Assembly: GCF_037038585.1 (NCBI RefSeq)
Contig: NC_092560.1
Coordinates: 61,198,049-61,262,048 of the forward strand
Length of the DNA stretch: 64,000 nucleotides
Reading direction: 5' to 3'
Origin: Patagioenas fasciata
Taxonomy: Eukaryota > Chordata > Aves > Columbiformes > Columbidae
Shown: positions 41,641 to 51,440 of the stretch, in pieces
Layout of the letters: every line of letters starts with the position of its first letter
How positions within the stretch are numbered: the stretch's first letter is position 1
Made by a program: the position numbers and the translations under genes
Notes under the pieces: generated by a model
The model's input: the letters and a program-made list of their open reading frames with translations, nothing else
Told to the model about the DNA's origin: nothing
Databases searched by the model: none

Positions 41641-44600
41641 GCAGAGCTGCAGTTTTGGTTTGGCTTTGCTGCATATTCAAAAAGGATCTTGGTTGGATGC
41701 AGGAAGAGTACTGGACAGCACCTTTCAGGATACACAGCCCTGTTCATAAAAAAGCTTGTATAACTTTTTTGGTTTTGCCTCAGTTACATGCCACACAAAG
41801 ACCTTTTCTAGTAAATTTATAAACAATTCAAAGATACAAAGATGATGTTTAAGTACCGAATTATCTCTATTTCTGGAAAGTTCCTTCAGGGAGTGGGATC
41901 TTCAATGTCACAAATAAGCCAACACCTAGTTTCAGCTGAAGGTTTGGATCCTGGGAACGATCAGTTTTTCTTCAGTAGACTTTGTATAAAAAGTTAGAAT
42001 AACCACTATGGGGAAAAAACAGGCAAACAAACAAACAAAACCACACACAACACCACAAAACCATTACCATCAGCATTATCCGTTACAAGAAAACCCACAG
42101 ATGTATAGGTTTATGTGGAGTGAGGGCATATCTGAACATACAAAGTATTTCCTCGGAGTCCTGGTAGGTTTCCCCATGGAAAATGTAGACTTAGATGAGA
42201 CTGAGTGAGGGAAAAAAGAATCTGCAAAGACCTGACTGGCAGCTCCTGACAGTTTTGTTTGCAATAATTCGTATTTATAGGAGTATTTAAGTGGCCTGCA
42301 TTCATGGTAGTTCTGGATGAAATGAGAAAGAAAAACAAATCCTCTAAGATTAAAGTAAGTCCTTGAAAATATTGCCTTTTTAATTATTTTTGTGCCGCAA
42401 AGTATGCAAAACTGGCTGCCAGCAGACCATTACTAAACACGGTCAGTGTCCAACCCATGCACATAGCTATTTATGGCAGTGCAGCTCAATGTTTGGAGGT
42501 CTGTAGTCTCCTCTAGCTGACCTCCATAGAATGGATAGTTTTTTATTATTTTTTACTTATTTCTTCTTCTTTTTTTAATAGCTGTATTTATCAAACAAAA
42601 AACATACAGATATTTTCAAATGTCATACCTCTCTCTGTAATTTCTTTGTCAGGCATAACTATAAACATTGTAAGAGAATAGCCATAATTAGCATTTCAAA
42701 AAGAATAAACAATTTTCTTATTTGTCTGCTTGAAGCACAGCATTCAGACAGTTTTGCCAGTACATCCATGAGAGAGAAACACATAGTACTAATTTAGGTA
42801 ACGGGGTAAATCATGCCTGGTCCCACAGTTTATATGTCTGTTCACAAAAAGATGACCTGTGCCATCCTAAAACCTGCAATATTTTGATCCTTTTTCTTAA
42901 AATAAAAACATAAAACAGGATATATTGCAGCTAATAATTATTTATCACCAGTGGCATTGCTAGGCCAGCCAAATCCTAGTTCTTTCACCAGATCTCAGAG
43001 TACTAACTCCTCCTGAGGACTATAGCCTCAGCCTGGGCAGGGCACTTGGCCACTCTCACTACTGACTATGTAGACTGGGTGGAACCAGCTCTAGCTGAAC
43101 TACATTTTGGTTATCACAGACTCATTTTGCATGTATCTGTTGTTGTCTCTGACCTAGCAATGCAGGTCATTTTGAAATAAATAAAGAAATGCTGCAACAG
43201 GCATTTTTATTAACTAAAATCAGCTGAACTCTGCTCAAGTTCTTCTCCCATTTTGGATACTTAGTTGGAAATGAGTGCGCACACAGAAGCCAAAGAGTAT
43301 GCTCCACACACTACCAAATCCCACTACAAACAGCTAAAACAGTATTCTGATTTTATATGTCTTATTCCAGCTTCATACATACAAATCAGTTATGCCACCT
43401 TCACTCTTGATCTTTGACAACTTAATGGCCTATTTTATACCTCATTCTGTACATAAAATTGGAATAATATTAGTATTTTGACACTTTTTAAATGGCATGG
43501 AGGTACATGAAATGGTGGGAAAAAATACAATTATGATAATTTGGCATGTTTCTCAGAAGAAAACAACTGCAATGATGAATTTTTCTTTGTCAAGCTTTAA
43601 GGCATACTTTATTCTGATAAAATGCAATAGCCTTCAGTCCACATTGGTGGACATGAACTCCACAATATAAAGATTTAGGCAAGTAGCACTGCATCTCAAA
43701 CCAAGTAGCTTGTCTCGTTGCTTGTTGGTAATTGTGGACACTATGTGCTACTGACTTTTCTTTAAGATTAGTGTTTTACAACACTGCCAAGTTCTGCAGT
43801 TCAGAAATGACATATGAACAGATGCGTCTGAGCCATCAGTGGTATTTCTCACCTCATTTCTGGCAGAACTGTCTCTCTGGATTGACATTCCTGGCCCAAA
43901 TCTCTCTCAATGAAATCATTGGCAAATTTCACAACACATTGAATAGGAACAGAATTGGGTCCCATGACCAGAAGATGCATGTGCACCTCTCATCATACTG
44001 TAAGCTGTAAATGTTAATAATTGCTATGTAGCAATCCCAACTGAGATGCTGGTGACATCCGAGAGTGAGCTGATTACATTAACACTCAAAGGCATAGACA
44101 GAACTTATTTACAACATCAGAAAATAAAATGTCTCGCCTAAGTGAAATCATGCAAGGCAAAATCTATTTCAACTACCTTAAAATGTCCATTCTCTGATTC
44201 AAGCCATCTACACAACAAGAAAAAGAAAAAGAAAAAGAAAAAGAAAAAGAGAAAAAGAAAAAGAAAAAGAAAAAGAGAAGAAAAGGCAACCCCTCAAAAC
44301 ATCCCTCCTTGCCAATGAAAAGACAAAATCCTGACATAAACTATTGCTACAAGTATCAAAATAATATTTTGTTAAGATTATTTTTCATTAAAATTCACCT
44401 GTGCAATTCATTTCCCTGAACATTCTTGGGAAAGAAAGCAGCCTGAAAAGAACATTCTTAAAATATATTTTCTACCTTTTGCACATTTTTTAATACAGAG
44501 TGGGTTTTATTTCATTCTGAATGTGTCAGTTTAATTCAGCATTTATAAAACTGCAGCACAGGACACTTTTCACAGGATCTTAAGAGTGGTAAAAGGCAAA

Positions 44601-46508
44601 ACAGAAACACTGTTTTAGAAGCAGCAGGTACCGTTTCTAGTCTAAGACCTGTACTGAAGGTAGCTGCTTTTCAGGCTTAGCAATGGAACAATTAATAAAG
44701 GAACCCATTAAGGTCTGATTGTTGCTGCTAAAAAGGAAGGTTGAATTTCAGTCCTTTGAAGTAACTGAGAATGATTCAGGCCTCATTACAGAGATATAAT
44801 CTACATTCATACATTTATGTTAGTGATTCAAATCTATTGGGACAGATTGAATTCCGTTAAATAGTGCATCTTTCCTGTGGAACTTTTCTCAGGCTTTCTC
44901 AGGCTAACCTAAGAGGTGACCTGACAATACAAAGTAGGGGGGTATTTAGGGATTCAACTGTGCTATAAAAGAAAGGCTATACAGAAAGTAGAAAAAAAGA
45001 ATGAGATATAGTCTAAAAAGCTATGTCAGCTTTTCATTTGGACTCTGTTTTGTAAATGCCCTCCCTGTCATCACACAGGATAGAAAAGGACGCTATGCGT
45101 TGTAGTAGTTTTAAGTACTGCATTGAATATTGCACCTGCCAGAAAGCAGATTTATTATGAAATTCCAGAGATGTGGGTTTTTTTCCTAACCACAAGAGCT
45201 TACAACCAACATACAGCCAATCACAAGCCAGAAACAGGCCTAAGCAGAACTCTTCTTGAGTAAATTCAAGACACTACTTTTTTTTTTAATGAGTAGGGTT
45301 TAAATATATCTGTTAGACTCCCAAACTACTATTTTGTCCTGCCACCAGAGATCTTAGAAGGGCAACTTGTATTTTCCAGCCTTTGACAGGAAAAAGAGAA
45401 AAAATGAAAGTTTTTTTCAAATGCATAGTTTTAAGACATTATAGTAATTATTTATTATTTAAGCTGTTGGAATCAAAGTAAGTTCAATTTTAGAAATAAT
45501 GTGTTGTATCCTTCACAATGTAGACAGCAAACAATCATTGACATCAAATTTGTAGACATACATGTAAGCTGGCAGGCATTCACCAAAAAGTAGGCTTTTG
45601 CTTTTCATTTTTGTCTTATTAATCTTTTTTTTAAAAAATTATTATTATTGGTTGCCATAAAAAGAAAGCCTTAATCAGATTCACAAAAAAATTCTCAAAT
45701 GCTTTGCACTCAGTGCAAATACATGCAGAATAAATACTCTGAAGTACCATAAACAACATCATAAAAGATATTGATTCTGAGATTAAATGGTTTCATTTTT
45801 AAGGCTGTTTAAATGTCAGTCCCAGAAGCTGAACACATAAATTTAGGAGCTGACTCTCTCCAGAATAAACACCATAATTGGAGAAAATCATTTCTAATTT
45901 CTGTTGTGAAGCTAACAATATATTTAACTACCTAATCTAATGAATTGGTCTAATTTTAGAACTACCTGTTATTTTCTGCATTTTCTGTTGTTCAAGATTT
46001 ACTCCAAATGTAATTGTATAGGTGGTTTTCCATTGCATTCCACTGATCTGCATTGTTAAACTACCTCTATTTCAAAAAAAGCCCTGGGTTTACATATTGA
46101 GCTACTCACTGTTTCTGTACTACTTCACTTCACTGCTACTCCATTTTCTTAGTGAATGTTCGATCTACTTGCATAACAAAAGTTATTTTACAATAATAAA
46201 TACAGTATCAAAAATTAATGTCTTGCATGCTGCCGATATCCTGTCAGTCCCTGATCCCTTATTCTCGTGTTAAAAGATACTACATCATATAGGAGATACC
46301 TATTAATTACTGGGAAAGTTGACGGTTCAGTGATAGGCTAGAAATATGAATCTGTCATAACATTCAGTATGTGAAATGACAAATCCATTAGGAGAGATGG
46401 GATCAAAGGAAAAACCAACAACATATGCCCCTCCAGGAAAATAATAGCTTGAAAAATCACTTTAAAATAGCCTTGAAAATGGAAAATTTGTTTCTTTCTG
46501 GCAGAGGA
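41641..46508. other. Intergenic, no gene seen
   Basis: AT-rich single-copy sequence with a short CAAA tract at 42,023-42,040 and the AAAAAG repeat listed separately. Reading frames here are short (under 100 codons) and resemble nothing I recognise. Confidence 0.6.
44217..44285. repeat. (AAAAAG)n microsatellite
   Basis: About eleven hexamer units of AAAAAG with two AG-type interruptions. It is a polypurine tract on the + strand, likely length-variable. Confidence 0.93.
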
Positions 46509-46566
46509 AACTGCCTTGGGTTTTTTTTTTTTTGTGGGTTTTTTTTCCTTTTTTTTTTATTTTTTA
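46509..46566. repeat. T-rich low-complexity tract
   Basis: Three long T runs interrupted by GTGGG and CC, giving a cysteine/phenylalanine-rich spurious reading frame. Confidence 0.85.
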
Positions 46567-46616
46567 AGACAGCAAAACACTCAGATTTTGTGGGGAAACC
46601 TTTGCAATCCAAATAA

Positions 46617-46830
46617 AGCCCCTTTTGCTTTGAAGTCAGATGCGTGATTCAGTAAATGACTCATGTTAGCAATTAGAAAATGGTCATTTAGGGCCCTGAT
46701 TTCTTTTGAGACAAGGAGGGTGAGGGTGGAGAAAGAGACACAATAAATCTTGAGTGCCTTAAAAGGAAGAACAGGCTAAAGTGTGAACTTTTCATTTCAG
46801 CAACGGAAGTCAGAAATCAGTGATTCATTA
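46617..46830. promoter_or_regulatory. Candidate promoter-proximal element with AP-1 site
   Basis: About 1.4-1.6 kb upstream of the FGF10 ATG. It contains a palindromic AP-1 site ATGACTCAT (46,656-46,664), a nearby GTGATTCAG and TTAGCAATTAG. The sequence is complex and non-repetitive. Regulatory function is inferred only from motifs and position. Confidence 0.3.
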
Positions 46831-47848
46831 AAGAAGGGAGAAAGACCTCCCATGGAAGCTGGCAAAGAAGAAGGAAAAGGAGCTAATTATGTCTCTTCCC
46901 TTTTTACTCTCTCTGACCAGCATATAATCTGCTTTTCCAGGGTCTGCCTGTAGTATACACTTCTTTCCAACCCCTTCACCCAACCCCTCCTCCAGCAGGG
47001 GGGAGGGGGAGATCTCGCAGGCAACAAGCTCCAGGTGGCTTTCTCAAGCACTTCACTGCCAAAAAAATAAAATAAAATCCTCCGCTAGAAAACAAGTTTC
47101 TTTTCGGGGGGGCGGGGGTGAAGTGAAGGGGGAGGGAAGCCTCCCCAGAGGGGATTGGTTCAGAGTGGAAGACAGGGAAATTAGTAAAGCGTAAGTCTCC
47201 AAGCCGTGCTGGTGGCCGGCTCTCCGAGGAGAAGAACGCTTTAGGAGCAATTAGCAGCGAGCCGAAGGCGGCGGCGGCTGCTGCTGCCGCTGCAACCCGG
47301 GAGGAAGCGAGGGCAGCTCCTGGGGCTCCCTCCGCAGCAGGCACCGCTCGCTGCAACTGCGAAAGGGTTTCAGATGTCCCACCGCTGCTTGACCCCCTGC
47401 AAATAAGGGTTGACCACCAGAGGCACATCCCACCTCTGACTTGTAATCGCTGACATTTAGGCTACAGCTTCCAACCTGTTTACAACCAAAGGGGGAGGGA
47501 AAGGAAGAGAAGGGGCGGAGGGGGGACAAGTTGGGATTTTTTCCCTCTCTCTCTCGATTTTTTTTTTTTAATACTGTTCTGGAGAATTCAAAGCAAAACA
47601 AAGAAACTGCCTCCTCTGGGGTTGTCAGTGAGGAAGGACGAGTTGTGCAACTGGTTTGGGATTTGCAAAAAGGCAAGGGGTGGGGATCAGAAGAAGGTGC
47701 AAAGCCACAAAGTGTGAGTGCTTGTGTGTGTATGTGTGTAAAGGGGTATGTGTGAAAAATCCCTCCCAGTACCCCTTTCCACTGGTTGTTATTTATTTTT
47801 GTTGTTCATTTTGCTGTCATCTATTTTTCAGACCTTTCTGCATCTAAG

Positions 47849-47884
47849 ATGGTGAAGAAAGGAGTGAGGAGGAGAACAAAATAA
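47849..47884 (+). promoter_or_regulatory. Upstream ORF in possible FGF10 leader (11 codons)
   Basis: ATG with A at -3 and G at +4 (strong initiation context) opens an 11-codon basic ORF, MVKKGVRRRTK, ending in TAA. It matters only if transcription starts upstream of it. Confidence 0.4.
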
Positions 47885-47924
47885 CTACTGGGAAGTCTCA
47901 AACCAGGTTGGGGAGTGTGTGTGT

Positions 47925-47966
47925 ATGTGGGGAGGGGTGGGGTGGGGAAAAGAAAAAGAGGATTAA
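47925..47966 (+). promoter_or_regulatory. Upstream ORF enclosing the G-quadruplex motif
   Basis: ATG in weak context (T at -3) opens a 13-codon ORF ending in TAA. The G-run motif at 47,929-47,947 lies inside it, so any effect of the two on scanning ribosomes would be combined. Confidence 0.35.
47929..47947 (+). promoter_or_regulatory. G-quadruplex motif, sense strand
   Basis: Reads ggggaggggtggggtgggg: four runs of four G separated by single bases, an ideal short-loop parallel quadruplex motif. It lies 278 bases upstream of the FGF10 ATG on the coding strand, so it could form in DNA and, if transcribed, in the mRNA leader. Confidence 0.8.
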
Positions 47967-48067
47967 CCACAGCAACCCCCCAAAAAAAACCCAACAGCTC
48001 TTTTTTCTGAGGGAGGACTCGAAGGATTAAAAGGCAGCAACTTCTGAGGCGATTTGTCCCCTGAGTT

Positions 48068-48190
48068 ATGGATGTTGGTGCAGTTACTTCAGGCCAGATC
48101 AGAGCTCAGAGGGATCTAACCAGAAGCAGCAACCACCGGCTCTCCACTTGCCTTTTACCAGGTTTTACCCTTCCAGTATGTTTCATTTGA
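48068..48190 (+). promoter_or_regulatory. Upstream ORF in FGF10 leader (40 codons)
   Basis: ATG with G at -3 and G at +4 (strong context) opens a 40-codon ORF beginning MDVGAVTSGQIRAQ and ending TGA 34 bases before the FGF10 ATG. A second, weaker ATG at 48,072 in another frame opens a 15-codon ORF ending at 48,119. No similarity to a known protein is evident, so the likely role, if any, is translational control. Confidence 0.5.
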
Positions 48191-48243
48191 TAAGACATTT
48201 TCCAGCGCCCAGAGTTTCAGTACAATGTGCAAATGGATACTGA
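48178..48243 (+). promoter_or_regulatory. Upstream ORF overlapping the FGF10 start codon
   Basis: ATG with A at -3 lies 47 bases before the FGF10 ATG in a different frame. It reads 21 codons, through the FGF10 start codon, to a TGA at 48,241-48,243. Because it lies so close to the start it is very likely inside the mRNA. Ribosomes starting here would skip the FGF10 start, so this is a plausible translational brake. Confidence 0.6.
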
Positions 48244-48561
48244 CAAATGGTGCCTCAGCCTTTTCCCACCTGCCTTGTTGCTGCTTGCTGCTGCTCTTCT
48301 TGGTGTCTTCCGTGCCTGTCACCTGCCATGACCTCGGCCAGGACATGCTGTCCCTGGAGGCCACCAACTCTTCTTCTTCATCATCCTCCTCCTTCCCCTC
48401 GTCCTTCTCCTCTCCTTCCAGTGCGGGGAGACACGTGCGGAGCTACAATCACCTCCAAGGAGACGTGCGCAAGAGGAAGCTCTACTCTTACAACAAGTAC
48501 TTTCTCAAGATTGAGAAGAACGGCAAGGTCAGCGGCACCAAGAAGGAGAACTGCCCCTTCA
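48225..48561 (+). CDS. FGF10: Fibroblast growth factor 10, coding exon 1 (partial gene)
   Basis: This exon encodes the N-terminal 112 residues plus the first base of codon 113 of FGF10, a secreted paracrine ligand of FGFR2b used in limb, lung and other bud outgrowth. Visible parts: a hydrophobic signal peptide (core residues 18-33, [16 protein letters not shown]); an N-glycosylation sequon at N48-S-S; a serine-rich linker at about 49-66; then the start of the beta-trefoil core ([34 protein letters not shown]). D80 and R82 correspond to human D76 and R78, described as receptor-contact residues. The start is the first ATG in this frame: an upstream in-frame ATG at 48,072 stops at 48,117-48,119. 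Context is A at -3 and T at +4. Human exon 1, as I recall it, encodes 108 residues plus one base; the extra length here is mostly in the serine tract. The frame stays open past the donor, but that sequence is intronic. The remaining coding exons are not in the window. Identity is near certain. Confidence 0.97.
48369..48422 (+). repeat. FGF10: Serine-codon (TCN) tract in FGF10 exon 1
   Basis: Pyrimidine-rich run of TCT/TCA/TCC codons interrupted by TTC and CCC. It encodes eight serines followed by [10 protein letters not shown], in the linker between signal peptide and trefoil core. Human FGF10 as I remember it has five serines and then FSSPSS, so this tract accounts for the longer exon. Mixed codons suggest it is not a fresh slippage product. 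Confidence 0.85.
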
Positions 48562-49225
48562 GTAAGTACCGCTCCGCCGCCGCGCCGCCAGGCAGCGGCT
48601 GCCGCCCCCCGACCGCCCCGGCCGCGGCAGCCCCGGCCCGAACAGCCCGAGTCTCTCGCTGGGGAGGGAAGGGGAAGGCGACGCCACGGCGGGGAGGGGG
48701 CGCGGGGAAGAGGTGGGGTGGGCTCCTCCGGGATCCCGGGCGCCGCCAGCCCTTATCTGCAAATCTCTCTTGTTACATTTGTTTCGCAAATGGCTTCGCC
48801 GAGCACAGTTTGTTTCTTTCCCTGGCAGAAGAGCAAATTAGAAAGATTTGTAAGGATGTGGTGCGGAGTTGGAGGGAGGAGGGGGAGAGACGGGACATTG
48901 TCTCCCAAATCTGAAAATCATTATCCCCTGTCATTAAAGCGCCTTGACGAGAACGCTATATTGAAACAATGCATCGATTTTTCCCCGCGCACATACAGGC
49001 TACTCTCCCCGCGCCTCGCAAGCGGTGTCAGTTCCGCGCTCCCTCCTCCCCGACCCCGGGACAGGGGGCAGTTTCTTTCGGGGTGGGGTTCTGCCCAAGT
49101 TTGCTCTGCGCCCTGGCGGTGCCCGGCGGGCGCTGAGCAGAGGTGCGCGGGCGCGCAACCGCCCGCGGTGAGGCGATGCGGGTGCCGCCGCCACCGCGCC
49201 GCTATACCGCCGCTCGCTCCATTGT
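48420..49225. promoter_or_regulatory. CpG-dense block across exon 1 end and intron 1 start
   Basis: Dense CG dinucleotides, strongest at about 48,570-48,760 and 49,000-49,210, contrast with the CpG-poor surroundings. This fits an unmethylated CpG island at the 5' end of a developmental gene. Apart from exon 1 I see no coding content; the long reading frames here continue through the donor and reflect GC-rich composition. Confidence 0.7.
48562..48567 (+). other. FGF10: Splice donor of FGF10 exon 1 (phase 1)
   Basis: The junction reads ccccttca|gtaagtacc, a perfect GTAAGT donor. It leaves one base of the serine codon (A) on exon 1, the position where vertebrate FGF10 exon 1 ends (ENCPYS in human, ENCPFS here). 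The next exon should begin GC to restore AGC/Ser. Confidence 0.93.
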
Positions 49226-49277
49226 AAACATCTGGGGCTGGCTTCGCATAGACCGCACACGCATTTCATTGTCATTT

Positions 49278-49312
49278 AAAAAAAAAAAAAATATATATAT
49301 ATATATATATAT
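49278..49312. repeat. A-tract plus (AT)n microsatellite
   Basis: A run of about 14 A followed by roughly 11 AT units at the downstream edge of the CpG-dense block. Likely polymorphic in length. Confidence 0.9.
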
Positions 49313-50999
49313 TTCAAAGTAAAAGCCATATGGCTGTTTCCATGGCTGTAGCTTTTCTGTAGCACTGATTACACTTTTAGTAATAGCATGCTTCTGGTAA
49401 TGTATTTTTGGCTGCCAGTGCTAGAAGTGTAACCTTTATTTGGTTTTCCTTGCCTGTACAATCTCAAATTGAAGTTGCTGTAGTAAATCACAATGTATTG
49501 CATTGTAACTCTCAAGTGACTGCATCCCACTGTAGCAGCACGCTCAGAAAGCAAGCTCTGTTATGCAAGTGTTGGAGGAAACTCTCTGGCTTGCTTCCCT
49601 TGGTGGAGAACCACGTTTTGGTTCTTGGGTTGTTTTACATAAATCCAGATAAACCTGGGGATAAATCTTCTGTTAAATTAAAACAACTCAGTGGCTTAAG
49701 GAGATCCCTTGTTAGCTAATGTGTAAAGTATGGAGTACTTCGGCAGGTTGCCATGCTGTATGATAGACATTACTGTGAATTCAGCTGTATTTTTATTAAA
49801 TACCCATATCATAGGCTTACAAACAGGGAGGAGAGGGCTGCTGTGTCATATGGCACTACTTCACTTGCTCCACCTTGCAACTTCATACTTTATCATGCAC
49901 TTAATGTTTATAAAAGCTTTAGAAGTCAAAACAACCAAATCTTACCACCTCTCTTTCTGTATTTCATGGAAAGCCAAATTCTTGAAGAACAGAACTATGA
50001 TGAAAGCTTCATTTTGATGAATTTGTGTAGAATGAGGTCTTAGCACTGTCTTAGATTTCTTTTGTTTGTGGAGGAAGACAGCATCATTCCACTAAAATGG
50101 GATTCTGAAAGCTTCATGTCTCTGAGAACATTAAGCCATTCCATGCAGAACGTGGTTGCCAAAAAAGCTATAATGGGTCCAATCTGAGAACAGTGCACTC
50201 AGAGAAGTAACTACTCACCTGAGCAGTCCCATTTAGCCAGCAGAACTGTTCAGTGAGTAAAGCTGCACACATGCATGAGCTTCTGCAAGATCTTGCCAAG
50301 AAGAGTTAGAATGCACTGAAATGCACATACACATCTTTCTACTCCTCCAGTCTACATGCAAGAGAAACCCCCTGCAACTGTAAAATGTCATTCTTTTTTT
50401 CCTAGTTTTCCAGTCAGTGCATCAGAAAGAGAATTGGCATTCTTGGTTATGTCATGGTTATTGTTGCATCTCTGGAGTATCTACTGACAGAAAAGATCAT
50501 GTAATTTGTTTCATATAAAAAACAAAACAATGCCTTTATTATACATAGTTGTATCCTGCCTCTCAAGTTAATGTGCAGTGAAGAAAGGGCTCCCATAATC
50601 TTAAAACTTGCAACTTACTAACTGCACTTACATCACAAAGTCAGACCTAGTGTAGAATATCTTTAATACAAAACAATTAGGACCTTGTTAGCAGTAGAAC
50701 AGTTGTATGTTTTTCTTTAATAGTCATTATAATTTGCAGTGTGAAGATGTGTTTTCTATTACCATAGGTAGTCTGGGACCATTTAAGAATATATTTACAG
50801 TTGCCTTTCTTGCAAGGGTGTCAGTGTAGCAAAATGTTGCAAGACATTGGCAAAATCTGTGCTTTCCCTGACCTCACCTGTAGCTGTGCCATCATAATAT
50901 TGCCATAATCCCCAGCTGGACTGATTCCACACAAAGACATGGTATCTTTATGATAGTCTAAAATATGTTATTACATGTGAATAGATTTATGCCATACAC

Positions 51000-51440
51000 A
51001 AAGGGTTAGCCAGCCAGCCCACTAAATTGCAGCCTGTTTAACATTAAAGGCTATTTAATCTCTAATATAAATTCCTCTTTTGAAACCACACTTTTCTAAA
51101 CAAATAATAGTGACTATTGACACACAAGACTTTGAAATATTCTAATTTGGGGCTAATTTTATTTTTCTCCTATGCTAATGTTTAAAATCCATTTATGCTG
51201 CAGTAAAACCTTATCTGTTGGACTGTGAAATCATGATATGTTGTGTAATTAGACAACAGCTTTCATTGCTGGCTGCCAGTTAGGCACTGTCAAGTACAAA
51301 GAACAGTTGGAGAAAGTCAGAATAAACATTCAGAAAACAGAATTTAGTCTCCAGCCTTTAAATGGCTCAAGCAGCATTCATAGATTTGATCTATAAATAT
51401 TGTGTAGGGTGTGCTAAATTAAAGTTTATTCTGGCAGATG
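51000..51440. promoter_or_regulatory. FGF10: Candidate intronic enhancer (motif cluster)
   Basis: AT-rich but non-repetitive stretch with four CTAAT cores (51,062; 51,142; 51,153; 51,175, the last being GCTAATG, an ISL1-like site), a TAATTA core at 51,246-51,251, a forkhead-like TAAACAAATA near 51,108 and a GGTGTG T-box-like half site near 51,407. ISL1 has been reported to act on FGF10 through an intronic element, but I cannot show that this is that element. Conservation is not visible from one sequence. Confidence 0.25.

Larger units (their letters stand above)
46950..48224 (+). promoter_or_regulatory. FGF10: FGF10 promoter and 5' leader region
   Basis: GC-richer sequence immediately upstream of the FGF10 start codon, in contrast to the AT-rich flank. 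It contains a CpG-dense block at about 47,200-47,400 with a GCG/CTG triplet run (47,268-47,292), purine-rich stretches, TG-rich runs (47,717-47,755 and 47,915-47,928) and a G-quadruplex motif. I see no convincing TATA box fixed relative to a known start; a weak ATTAAAAG lies near 48,026. The transcription start cannot be placed from sequence alone, so the division between promoter and transcribed leader is unknown. Confidence 0.7.

Noticed and set aside
48562..48914. Continuation of the FGF10 frame past the donor
   Set aside because: The consensus GTAAGT donor lies exactly where FGF10 exon 1 ends in other vertebrates; the downstream residues do not resemble FGF10.
48247..49227. 326-codon open frame overlapping FGF10 exon 1 in another frame
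   Set aside because: It overlaps the known exon out of frame, crosses the splice donor into a CpG-rich intron and is arginine/proline/alanine-rich, as expected of GC-rich DNA.
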